Positions 24,118 through 33,799 of a stretch of 64,000 nt of DNA are shown here, piece by piece (the stretch's first letter is position 1; each line of letters opens with the position of its first letter). The DNA comes from Diphasiastrum complanatum. Lineage: Eukaryota > Streptophyta > Lycopodiopsida > Lycopodiales > Lycopodiaceae. The stretch covers positions 34,568,361 through 34,632,360 of the forward strand of contig CM055106.1 of the NCBI GenBank assembly GCA_029204225.1. The letters run 5' to 3'. The notes beneath the pieces are model-generated. The model was not told the DNA's origin. It did not search any database and saw nothing but the letters and a program-made list of their open reading frames with translations. The translations under genes were made by a program, and so were the position numbers.

Positions 24118-25090
24118 TTCTGAAAATTCAGCTAATAGTAGATGGGAAAAACAGACCAAAATCTACTAAAAAATCAGCAAGATCAAAGCTGAATTAATGA
24201 GCACTATAGATTGCAATACACCACATGCAATAGCTCATTCACAAGAAGATATAGGTGGCTGTATTCTGCTGAAATAACAGAATAGTAACTAATATGCAGG
24301 CTTCCAATGAAGCCAAAACCACAACCAGAACTTTTGTGATAAAATGGTGTGCACTCAATGTGCTAATGGAGCAGATGGTAGGACCTTCTTCCAGGCTCAA
24401 AAACAGGAAAAAATTTGTCCTTCGTGATACAATTTTGAAATTATTCTTAAGGATCTTAAGAGCACCTTTCCATGCTCTCTCATTCACACGAGAAGGTGAT
24501 GTAAATGAGAAGCACGGTCGAAAAACGAGTGAGCGGGTTTGCACTTCTTCGACATTTAAGAATCAAGTTTGGAAATTAAAGTAGTTTGATTCACAACTAA
24601 TACATGTGTATATCGGAGTATCATTGGATGTCATATGCACTTTGAATCCCTTTGCCCAATATATGGTAAATTGAAATTATTGAATTGTAAATGGCTAAGT
24701 CACCGGCCTGTGGAGACAATTGTAAATTGTAATTTAAATAATTACAATTTACCATACATTAGGATTTCAAAGTACATATGAAATCCAAGCCACAAGGGCC
24801 CTTCAAGGTAGATGGGCGCCCTCCTCCAAGAAGAAAATCTGAAATTTGAAGGATGTAATCTGATTCCAATCACATGAAAACTAGTTGAGCATGGGCGCTC
24901 TACTGTTGGCTCCCAAATGAGTGGAGGTTCCAAGCTTTTCTCTGCAATTTCCTACACAAAAAAGAAGAAGGAGCCAAACAGTTCTTTCTCCACAAAAATA
25001 AAAAAAATTCTGATTTTAATGAACCAAAAGAGGAGAAATGTGGCTGCCTATTGGGTGCCCTCCAGCAAGCAATCAATTCTGAAAAAAATG
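24118..25090 (-). other. Copia-C leader
   Basis: Nearly 1 kb between PBS and gag with no conserved coding frame. It contains the foldback at 24624-24788 and, at about 24455-24545, a phrase with AGCACCTTTCCATGCTC and TGATGTAAAT that recurs, diverged, at 40943-41035. Confidence 0.55.
24624..24788. mobile_element. MITE-like foldback in the Copia-C leader
   Basis: Two arms of about 50-58 bp are inverted repeats: TTGGATGTCATATGCACTTT... at 24624-24681 and its diverged complement ...TACATATGAAATCCAA at 24737-24788. The centre also holds a perfect 13-bp stem (GTAAATTGTAATT/AATTACAATTTAC) at 24722-24752. Length is about 165 bp and no ORF is present. I see no clear target duplication, so a MITE is likely but not proven. 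Confidence 0.6.
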
Positions 25091-25102
25091 GCTCTGATAC
25101 CA
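25091..25102 (-). other. Copia-C primer-binding site
   Basis: Minus-strand TGGTATCAGAGC directly follows the TTCCTACA end of the 5' LTR. It is a full match to the initiator-Met tRNA complement. Confidence 0.9.
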
Positions 25103-25209
25103 TGTAGGAATCCAGAATCAAGACTATTCATTAACACAAAGTATTCTCAAAGAGAAGAGAGATGGTTAGATGACCTTCTTGTAGAAACTTGTGGACAACC
25201 AATATGAAC
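25103..25209 (-). repeat. Copia-C 5' LTR, truncated
   Basis: 107 bp matching the left part of 14442-14664 up to CCAATATGAAC, after which the two sequences diverge completely. The outer half of the LTR, with its promoter, is missing, so the element could not be transcribed from its own 5' end. Confidence 0.8.
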
Positions 25210-26770
25210 AGTAGATTGCTTAACAAAAGTGTGTCTCATACAAATGAATGGCTACATATAAGTAGTCCAAGATGGCTATCTACCTTCATGACCGTTGGTT
25301 GTCCAATAACTTGTCTTAGAATATAGAATCTTTGCTTGCCGTAGATATTGTTGAAATCCTTGATTGTGGTTAGAGGTGCCATAACTGCAATCAGATGACT
25401 CTGGATTGCAAAAATGATTGCAGAAATGGAAAATTTGCTGTAAAATTGACAAATGACGTCTCCGACCACTTTCCAATCCAAACTATGGATTGAAAGTTAT
25501 GCCAAATTGAAGATTTTGGCCTTAGAATGGCTCACAACTGTCCTTAAGCCTGAAAAATGGCAATTATTGCCAAACTACCATTTTTGGAAATTTCCTCCGT
25601 CTCGCATAGATCTCTGATTTTAGAAATTTTTATATCAGCGCGTAGCCCTTTGTACCAACATAGTTCATGTCTAATCAGATCCCAAAAACAGTCTCTTTAG
25701 CTAGGTCAAAACATCACTCTGTTTTTTGCTTATCTGCAAAAATCCACAGTGGACAGGGCCAGTCATAAATACTAGGGGCACCTGTGGGACCCTTCAATCT
25801 GAAATAAAATTTGAAGAGAAGATTCTTCAATTGATCTGAGCCGTTGATCTAGGATTCATGGACAGTCCAAATTGATCTGACTTTTCCTCATTGACACGTG
25901 GTAGACAACTATTGGCGAGCGTTCAGTCTTCAGCGGCTTGAAGACCCTCCAATACACTAAGTTTTAGAGGCGTTCGGCTCACGGACCTGGAGGCAATCAG
26001 ACGTTTCGGGCTGCTGGTCGCGTGTTTCGGGACAGGAGACAGGCGTTTCGGGTTACCTCCTGCGGGTCATGGAACTAGCATTTCGGGGCCTCTTGCCACG
26101 TTTCGGGCCATACTAGAGCCTTTTGGTGAGCAGTGCAGAGACAGAAACAGAGCAGAAAGCCTGTTTCTAAGCAAAAATCATTGTTTCTAAGCCAAATCTT
26201 CACCAAAGAATGCGATTTTGAGTGAAAATCCACACTGAATCTACTTGTACTTGAGTCTAGCCACTTTCAGAAGTCATCATTACTGAAAATGAAGCTTAAA
26301 AACTCTGATTTTTTGTTACAAGGCTACTTCAAGCAAAAATGCACAAAAATTGCAAGAAATTGTTCAAATCTCCACCAAATGAACCAGGAACAGTTTCAAA
26401 CTGCTAGTAGCAGTATTGCTAAACTTTTGATAGCACAAAATGTTCCTCACAAGTTCATTGAGCAAGTTTCTGAATGAAACTTCTTGAAAACTTGCACTTT
26501 CCACAAAAATTGGGAAGTATTGTAAAAATCTCCCCACTCAATAGATTTTCAATCTGTCTGATGCTACCCTGGCCTTTCTGATGCCTCCGGGACTGTGTCT
26601 TCGTTCCCCACTGATGATTCTGAGCTCCAAAAACCTGCAAAATACACCAAGGAAGGATTTCTTCCAACTTTTGCCTCTCCAAGCTTTCACCTCCTACGAA
26701 GGACTATCTCACCTCAGTACGGAGCCAGTGACAAGCCGAACCCAGTAGTCAAGCACTCAGGATCAGAGGA
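25210..26770 (-). other. Presumed Copia-D leader (and lost gag start)
   Basis: About 1.56 kb between Copia-C and the Copia-D PBS. A minus-strand frame at 25481-25236 (MDWKVVGD...) shows no family motif I recognise. Five copies of a TTTCGGG motif lie between 26003 and 26107 in a GC-rich patch. Position alone suggests it is the D leader plus a decayed gag N-terminus. Confidence 0.45.
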
Positions 26771-26782
26771 GCTCTGATACCA
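26771..26782 (-). other. Copia-D primer-binding site
   Basis: Minus-strand TGGTATCAGAGC adjoins the 5' LTR at 26783. It is an exact match to the initiator-Met complement. Confidence 0.9.
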
Positions 26783-26994
26783 TGTAATAATCTGATGAGC
26801 ACTATCAATCAATCACCATAAGCAATCACCAAGAGAAAGAGGAAGAACACACCATCACACTGTAAACCCTGAATATATAGAGCGAGAAAAAAAACTAGTA
26901 GCTGACTATAGACTAGCCTACAGCTACTTACAGCTGTTAACAGCTGTCAACAGTAAATCGTAAACAGTAACAAGTTTATCATTGGTTTCTAGCA
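26783..26994 (-). repeat. Copia-D 5' LTR
   Basis: 212 bp matching 5523-5766 with indels. The inner end on the + strand is TGTAATAATC and the outer end TTTCTAGCA (expected ACA). A TATA-like TATATA lies near 26873. Confidence 0.85.
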
Positions 26995-27689
26995 GGTCTA
27001 TGCTATTTCTCGTTTGCGAATCGCAACGTATATAATGATATTGTTTTTTCAATACATAGGTTTTTACTATATAAATTGATACGGACTAGTACCATAAGAC
27101 TGATCAGAATGGCGGAATGCCCTGATACGGTGATAATATGGGAAAGCCTATCGCTAATAATTAAATGTTACATTAAAGAGATTGGACTACATTGTATTAT
27201 CAAATATTTTTAAGTTGTTAAGCATCTAAACTTATTTTGGACATGGATAACAATTGACATTCAGCGTTGACACTTGTCTTCCTCACTGTGCTAACTTGTG
27301 CAGTTTTGTGTGGTGGAATGGTGGTAGGTACCAGTTGGATGTCTTGGAATTTGTTTCGCTATACGGTGCTTTCTTTTTTTGAAGTATTGTATGCTTTTAG
27401 CTATGTTTTATTTTGTTGGGTTATGAATAAAGGTTTTAAAAGGTTTGGACTTGCTTTGGCAAGAGGAGCTATGTTTCGTTAATCTCTCTTTGTGCATCCT
27501 TGAGGTGTAAATCCGACTATCCTTTGGTCGGGATAGTATCAAACCTTTACCTTACGTGGATTCATAGGCTAACAAAGGTTTTTTTTTCATGGTTCAGTCC
27601 TCAGGTTGGTTTTAGGATGCTGTTGATCTTGGTTATGGGGAGCCTCTTCCTCCCCCTAATCGATTTATACAAACTCCCATCTATGTATG
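26995..27689. other. Non-coding stretch right of Copia-D
   Basis: About 700 bp, AT-rich. A hydrophobic 71-codon frame at 27267-27482 has no recognisable family and is probably chance. No repeat or RNA gene is visible. Confidence 0.45.
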
Positions 27690-28190
27690 AAAAGAGCTGT
27701 GATGTTGCATAGTTTTATTGTTGAAACTAATCGTGCCACCTTTAATGCCGCTGGACCAGAAGTTAAAGTGCTCTGTATGATTGATCTCTTTGATACCTTA
27801 CATTGGGTAAAAATCTACATGGATTACGGTAAAAATCGTATTGACCCTTTGGGTACTATGGAAAATTTTACTGCTGATCTTGCTAGTCTTGCTAATAAAT
27901 ATGAGGAGGATGAGAGATTTTTTAACCAAAATATAAGAAAAGTTTTTGCTTGCCTTGACTTAATGATATTATATTGCAACATACATGCATTTATAGTGTG
28001 GCTAATGAACTTTATGATGGTTAGATTAAACTTATGAAGCTTTTACCTGAATATGCAATAGTGAATGATGATACAGTTTTGAAACATGCCGATATATGTC
28101 GACTTGCCGCTATTGACTTATTAAAAAAGAAAAAATGGATTCAAGGGAATATTGTTAGCTTACAGAAAAAGATAGATGCCAGTGCATCCT
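27690..28190 (+). pseudogene. Unrecognised decayed reading frame
   Basis: The + strand carries a protein-like stretch of about 110 codons, with phrases VETNRATFNAAGPEVKVL, LFDTLHWVKIYMDYGKNR and TADLASLANKYEEDERFF. After a frameshift and a stop near 28030 it continues with LPEYAIVNDDTVLKHADICR and AAIDLLKKKKW. Composition and the way the pieces resume after the break look like a once-real protein, not random sequence. I cannot assign a family; it could be a host gene fragment carried here or a transposon protein. It stops at the boundary with copia fragment E. Confidence 0.4.
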
Positions 28191-28745
28191 CCACACATGG
28201 TGGTTCTTTAGTGGTGGTGTGAAATGCATGTAGAGAACTTCCATCCTCCACTTGCTTGTCCTTTTCCAAGTAGGTAAGTCTTTTAGGCTCGGTTCTCTCT
28301 CGGGTGGATCTTTTTGGAGTCATTGGTAGACTGGCTTCTCTTGAGTTGTCGGCCCCAACAAGTCTTCATCTTGAACAATACTTGGCGATAAGACTCCTTG
28401 ATAGATGAGCTCTTGGGATTCCTGCACATTGTCCTTCATGTACATTCCATCTTCATGGAAGATTACATCTCTACTTATCAAAGTTTGATTTGTAATGGAA
28501 CGAAGATCCTATAGGCCTTACTTGAATATAAGAGCATAAGCATCATCCTTTTTTCTTGTTTCAAGAGGTACATGTACAAAGCATACACATTCAAAAGTTC
28601 TAAGATGATTGACCTCGGGTCTCCTTCCATACAATTTTTCATAAGGTGAGATATCCTCTATAGCATGATTTGGCAAAAAATTGCAAAGATAATTAGCACA
28701 TCCTATTGCTTCTCCCCAAAAATCTTTAGATAAAGAACTTCTAGT
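28190..28745 (-). pseudogene. Copia fragment E: integrase end and linker
   Basis: The minus strand reads DFWGEAIGCANYLCN, SPYEKLYGRRPEVNHLRTF, CFVHVPLETRKKDDAYA and the linker RSTRERTEPKRLTYLEKDKQ. These match the corresponding part of Copia-F ([40 protein letters not shown]) on the opposite strand nearby. No LTR or other domain is attached. Stops and frameshifts are present. Confidence 0.8.
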
Positions 28746-28953
28746 CTAAGTGCCTTTGTATCAAAATATTGAAAAATTTATCTAATGTTGTGAGTATGGG
28801 TCCTAAAAATGCCAAAGATGAATTGAGCTCTTTTGGCTTAGTAAAGACCCATCTTAGAATAAAATATTCAAGGTAGGTAGAAGTAGAAACTCGAGCTACC
28901 ATAGGAATTGCCATTTGTACTTTACATGCCACATTTAATGCATGAAAAGACTA

Positions 28954-29372
28954 TGTGGCACAATTAGACATAGTGAGGTGGCTTGGATAAGTCTAGATAG
29001 CTTGAAAGGTGGATCCACAACTCCAATTCAACTTCAAGTAGGAGAAGAGTCCATGGATCTATATATATGTGATGTACTCTCATTGAGAACATGATGAAAT
29101 TTGTGTGTAATGCAAATTTGGAGACAAGCTCTGTATGCCCTCTCTCTCTCTCCATGAGTTTTGTATTTTCTATTTTCTCTCTCTAGCCGAGTAGAGGCAT
29201 TTATGATGCTTTGTCTTATGTTTTGTTGACAGATCTTGCTTGTAACACAATAATATTGCTTGTATGATCAACTTTCCTATTGACAACCAATGCTAGTCTG
29301 ATCTTTATGGTGTTATTGTGCTTAGGAGATCAAAAATACATGTGTAGGGATCCCACACGTGTGAATTTAGCA
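28954..29372 (+). repeat. Copia-F 5' LTR
   Basis: Likely 419 bp from TGTGGCACAATTAG to GAATTTAGCA. The 3' end is fixed by the adjacent PBS; the 5' end is inferred from the TGTGG start shared with Copia-A. It has TATATATATG near 29059 and a CACACGTGTG palindrome at 29353-29362. Confidence 0.65.
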
Positions 29373-29384
29373 TGGTATCAAAGC
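29373..29384 (+). other. Copia-F primer-binding site
   Basis: TGGTATCAAAGC directly after the LTR end, an initiator-Met PBS with one change. Confidence 0.85.
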
Positions 29385-30122
29385 CTACCTAAGTTTTACA
29401 AGCAAATCTAATCAAAAAGTTTGCAGATCTGATCAGATTTCAAGCTAGGAATTGTCTAGATTCTACCTTCTAGCTAGTTTGCAGTTTTCTTGTGATTCTG
29501 AGCTACAAACCACATTGAATGGGCCAAATCAGGTACTGTACGGAATTTCAGGTGCTGGCACATGTGAAATCCACCCATTTTCAGATTGGTGGTTTTCTCT
29601 CACCTCAAATCTCAAGCAAATTAGCCCACTAGAAAGCTAGAAATGTGTAGAATCTGATGCAATATGAATCATGACAGCTGGATAAGCCAATCAGAAGTTA
29701 TAAGCTTTTGAAGAGTCGTAGATAGGGCACCTAAACCTGTGGCAAATCGTGTGTACATGTCATTTATTGCTTGAATGATCACAAAAATCATCCAGAAGCT
29801 ACACAATCTCATCTATATGTGATTTAGACAAAACTTATAGGTTCTAGGCAAATTGTTTCATACAAATAGATTGTATTTGAGTCAATTTGACATTTTTGGA
29901 ATATTTCACACGTGTGAAATTCAGAGAACCATAACTTTTGCCATACTTCATCTTTTTTGATGATTCAAATCTTGTTTTAGAGAGATTGTCAAGCTAGTGA
30001 GATCTATCTCACAGTTTTTTGCTAAGTCTTACATAGGATTTGGTTCTGTACCCTTGATTGGTTCCTATAGTGAGAAGAAAAGCAATTCTTTCATCCATCT
30101 TTTTTTATTTCCATCATTCTTT
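29385..30122 (+). other. Copia-F leader
   Basis: About 740 bp without a coding frame. It contains an 18-bp perfect palindrome ATTTCACACGTGTGAAAT at 29903-29920 and a CTGTACGG...CACATGTGAAAT phrase near 29537-29570, like those in the leaders of Copia-A and Copia-G. Confidence 0.55.
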
Positions 30123-30776
30123 ATGACTTCAATGGGTGTCTTTCTATTAGAAGCAAGTGAAAGATTGTCAACCTCCAATTACTCAATTTGGAAGGTTAGA
30201 ATGGAATCTGTCTTAATACTACAAGATGTGATGGATATTGTACTTGGCATTGAAGAAGAACCACAAATTCCTCAAGAAATTTCAAAGTACAAAAAGAGAG
30301 CCAGGATGGCTCTACATTATATTAAGATGAATGTCTCAAATGACATCTTAAGAGAAATTGGTACTTGTACTAATGCCAAAGATGCTTGAAATACTCTCAA
30401 GTCTATCTATGAGGCAAAAAATTCTTCTAGACTTCTAACACTAAGAAACCAAATTTTTCAAAGTGTACAGAGAAGTGATGAATGTGCTTCAGCTTATGTA
30501 ATGAGAGTTAAAGACCTCCATAGAGAATTGTCATGCATAGGAGACTCCATCAACCAAAATGAACTTGTTCAAGTCATACTTAATGGGTTAAAGGAGGAAT
30601 ATGACAACCTTGTTCATAGATATGCCATTAAGGAGGAGCTACCAAGTTTGGAAGCACTCCAAAGTGTGCTCATTTCTGAAGAATCAAGACAAGAGTATAA
30701 ACTCTTGAAAATGGAGAGAATGTCTCTCAACATTGATGGTAAAGCTCTCTTTACCAAAGACAAGCACAAGACATGA
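30123..30776 (+). pseudogene. Copia-F gag
   Basis: The ATG at 30123 opens MTSMGVFLLEASERLSTSNY and then WKVRMESVLILQDVMDIVLG, the same start as Copia-A gag. The frame is broken by a TGA at 30387-30389 where Copia-A has Trp (KEAW), then continues in the same frame with LLTLRNQIFQS, DLHRELSCIGDSINQNELVQ and LISEESRQEYKLL. The stop at 30774 comes before the zinc knuckle. A CYFCVKKGHYATNFF remnant near 30893-30940 is the knuckle with its last Cys lost. Confidence 0.85.
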
Positions 30777-30884
30777 AGTAAGAATCAACACCAATTCTCT
30801 TGAAGCAAGAACAATCTTATTTCCAAGGAGAAAGGAGATGAAGATGAGTCCTCTCAAGCTTCCACATCCAAGAAGAAAAAAAAA

Positions 30885-32418
30885 AACATCAAGTGTTACT
30901 TTTGTGTCAAGAAGGGGCATTATGCCACCAATTTCTTCAAGAAGAAGAGTCAATTCAAGCAAGCCAACATTTATAATGAAGAGAAGGAAGATGCTCATGC
31001 AAGTGATGAAGAGGGATCTCTTATGGTCTCGAGTTTTTCTTCATCACCTTTCAAGAAGGATGGTTCGTGGTATATTGACAGTGGAGCTTCCTCACATATG
31101 TGTAGCTCCAAGTATTTTTTTTCATCCATGTCACCTTATGAAGGAGCCAAGAAGTCCATCTACACAGCAAATGATCATGAGTGTGCTATTGAAAGCATAG
31201 GGACCATTCCCTTAAAGCTTTCTTCATCAAAAGTTCTTTCTCTGTCTAATGTACTTTTTGTTCCCAAGCTAACAAAAAATCTTATTAGTGTTGGGCAATT
31301 GTTTGATAGTGGACTATATGTGAATTTCAATGTTGATACATGTACAATCAAGAAGCATGATGAAATCCTTGCATTTGGGTCTAGATATGGTGGAATCTAC
31401 AAGCTTGATCCCAAAGAGTATGCTAACTCTTGCGATAGTGCTTTTGCTACTCATATGTCTTTGGAGGAACTATGGCATAGAAGGTTGGGTCATCCTAACT
31501 ATAATTCTATGGTGTCCATGGTCAAAAAAGCCAAAGCTATTGGCTTGCCTAATATTATCTCCAATAATTTCAAGCCATGTGAGGCTTGTGCCATATCTAA
31601 GTCTCATAAGAAGTCTTTTTCAAAGTCATCTATCAAGACTACACATCCATTGGAGCTCATACACTCGGATGTGCACTTCTCATCTTCAAAGAGCAAGGGT
31701 GGTGCTACTTGCTTTGTAACTTTCATTGATGATTTCACTAGATTTACTTGGGTATATCTTCTAGCTTCAAAATCTATGGTGTTTGACTATTTCCTAAAGT
31801 TCAAAGTTCTAGTTGAAAAGCAATTTTCTTACAAAACCAAGATTCTTAGAAGTGATGGAGGTGGTGAGTAGACTTCCAATAAATTTCATGATTATTGTGA
31901 GCCTTGAAGGCATTAAAAGGGAGTTTTCTTGTGCATATACACCATCTCAAAATGGGGTGGCTGAAAGAAAGAATAGAACACTGTGTGAATGTGCCAAAAC
32001 CATCAGAATTGAGACATCTTTGCCAAAAGACTTTTGGGGTGAGGCTATCAATTGTTCAAACTATCTTTGCAATAGACTCCCTCACGTTGCACTTGGAGGA
32101 AAGTCACCATATGAAGCACTCTATTTGAAGAAACCTAAGGTTGAACACCTTAGAGTATTTGGATGCATATGCTTTGTCCATATTGCCTTGGAAACGAGAA
32201 AGAAGGATGATCCTTGTGCAAGCAAAGGAGTAATGGTTGGATATTCATCCAACAAGAAAGCCTATCGAATCTACATGCTCTCTACCTCTAAAGTAATTGA
32301 TAGTAGAGATGTAGTTTTTCATGAAGAAGAAAAGTCCAATCTTGGAGGGGCCGAGATCAAGCAACCTCAAAATCTATCACCTATTGTTATTGAAGACAAT
32401 CAACATATGGAGGAGTAA
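30885..32418 (+). pseudogene. Copia-F protease and integrase
   Basis: The frame from 31023 holds WYIDSGASSHMCSS (protease site), VLFVPKLTKNLISVGQLFD, then the pre-integrase finger LWHRRLGHPNYNSM and CEACAISKSHKKSF. The integrase core has LIHSDVHFSS, TFIDDFTRFTWVY and LRSDGGGE. A TAG at 31869-31871 stands where Tyr is expected, and a short frameshift follows. The sequence then resumes with YTPSQNGVAERKNRTLCECA, WGEAINCSNYLCN and VEHLRVFGC, ending at a TAA near 32416. All domains of the family are present but the frame is broken. Confidence 0.88.
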
Positions 32419-32985
32419 AGATTTGAAGATGGAAGTCCTCGGATTTTCACTCCTAGAAGATCCATGAGGGCGAGATCCGAGCCCAAGAGGCTCACTTATG
32501 ATGACAAAGGGAAACAAGTGGATCTTGATTCCACTTATGCTTATTTTGTTTCTCATGAGGAGCCCAAAGATGTTCTAGAAGCCCTCAATACCAAGGAGTG
32601 GTATGAGGCCATGAAGATTGAATATGATGCCTTGATCACCAACCGCACATGGGAGCTAGTGGATCCACCACCTTACATGCATATCATTGGATGCAAGTGG
32701 GTGTTCAAGATCAAGTACAATCATGATGTCTCCATCAACAAGTACAAGGCAAGATTGTGTGCTAAAGGCTTTGCACAAATATATGGCCTTGACTATGAAG
32801 AAACCTTTGCTCCTGTAGCAAAGATGGTGACAATAAGAATCTTAATCTCTCTTGTCTTATTTTTTAAGTGAAAACTGTTTCAACTTGATGTCTCCAACGC
32901 TTTTTTGAATGGCTATCTTGAGGAGGAGATATACATGGAACAGCCTCAAGGATTTATCAAGGATAAATCTAAGGTGTGTTTGCTA
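32419..32985 (+). pseudogene. Copia-F reverse transcriptase, first half
   Basis: The frame covers the linker ([14 protein letters not shown]), [51 protein letters not shown], a TGA at 32869-32871 (position of Trp in WKLFQLD), then QLDVSNAFLNGYLEEEI and EQPQGFIKD. It stops near 32985 at the start of the KSLYGLKQAP region. The YVDD box and RNase H are absent. Confidence 0.85.
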
Positions 32986-33799
32986 TTTAGAAGTAAGGCC
33001 TATAGGATCGAGTTCCAGGTCTTCAAGTTCGAGGTCCACGTCATTATCATCATGTCAACTTGCTCTGCCCTGTCCGATGCACACTACGTTACAGTTCACT
33101 TCTGTACTTTTTAGTAATTGCATTGTTTCACGCTCGTTGCCCTCACAATCATTGTAATTGTTTCATGTATATATATATACATAACGGCCACTCACGAACA
33201 AGTAAGTAAGTGAGAAGAGTTATGAATGCCTGGATGGGCGACAAGAACACAAATAATAATTTAGCGTGATTCAGAGTTCCTCCGTGAACTCCATTGTATC
33301 TTACTTATCTGATTCCTTAGGATTAGAGATCTTAGAGACAATGAAAGACTATTCAAGAAGTAGAGATAGTTATTCAATCTGTAGCTAGCTGAGTAAGATC
33401 ATAGCACATAGTGATCTATTACTATGAACCATTCGAGGGCACAAGATCATGATTTGATTGTTGTATATTTTCTCTCTCATTGATATTTTCTCCATTCGGA
33501 ATGTCTAATCTCGAAGGAAGCATGCCTATCTCAGATGCCTAACTGTTCACTCCCTTCATGGTTGTCTTCGACACCTACAAGACATTCCTCCTGTCGATTT
33601 AAGTTAAAAGTTCGAAACTGTAGCTTGGTAAAGTTCATATTGTAATTTCTATGTTGAGTTCTCTTTTCTATTCCATATTGATTCGAGAGTTCCAACAAAT
33701 AGAGTAGTGAACGAATTCATCAGTGTATTGGACAAGTTGAATTTGAGTTTTTGTTGATCTTTTGGTCAAAGTTCCTGGCTGTGAAATTCGACTTTGTGT
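32986..33799. other. Non-coding stretch between Copia-F and copia fragment I
   Basis: About 800 bp. A short (TA)n run near 33168-33180 precedes ordinary AT-rich sequence. No coding frame or LTR pair is evident. It could include a decayed LTR of fragment I, but no matching partner was found. Confidence 0.4.

Larger units (their letters stand above)
14442..25209 (-). mobile_element. Copia-C, inserted in Copia-D gag and split by Gypsy-B1
   Basis: The LTRs at 14442-14664 and 25103-25209 share their first 100 bp or so. A PBS at 25091-25102 and a PPT after 14664 orient it on the minus strand. In order it carries leader with a MITE-like foldback, gag, protease, integrase N-part, [Gypsy-B1], integrase C-part and RT/RNase H. 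Its left end interrupts the Copia-D codons for a gag HDGATI motif. The right LTR is truncated at about 25209, so no target duplication can be verified. Confidence 0.85.
5523..26994 (-). mobile_element. Copia-D, outer element of the nest, split by Copia-A and Copia-C
   Basis: The matching LTRs at 5523-5766 and 26783-26994, a PBS at 26771-26782 and a PPT after 5766 bracket the nest. Between them, in minus-strand order, come a leader, [Copia-C with Gypsy-B1], gag (14441-13736), [Copia-A], protease and GAG-pre-integrase (7554-7090), integrase (7127-6147), the start of the reverse transcriptase, and the end of RNase H. Each D fragment resumes where the previous one stopped, which supports one element split by later insertions. 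Removing the inserts leaves roughly 4.5 kb, short because most of RT/RNase H is deleted near 5995. The flanking pentamers (GTTCC left, GGTCT right) do not form a clean target-site duplication. Confidence 0.8.
28954..32985 (+). mobile_element. Copia-F, truncated at its 3' end
   Basis: A + strand element with 5' LTR (28954-29372), PBS, leader, gag, zinc knuckle, protease, integrase and the first half of reverse transcriptase. Homology stops near 32985 within RT, and no RNase H, PPT or 3' LTR follows. Gag and LTR features relate it to Copia-A and Copia-G. Stops include TGG-to-TGA changes as well as frameshifts. Confidence 0.85.

Noticed and set aside
25236-25481. Copia-D gag N-terminus at the minus-strand MDWKVVGD frame
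   Set aside because: No gag motif could be recognised; position is right but similarity is not shown.
27267-27482. 71-codon hydrophobic frame resembling a membrane protein
   Set aside because: No recognisable family, no neighbours in support, and AT/T-rich DNA readily gives such frames.
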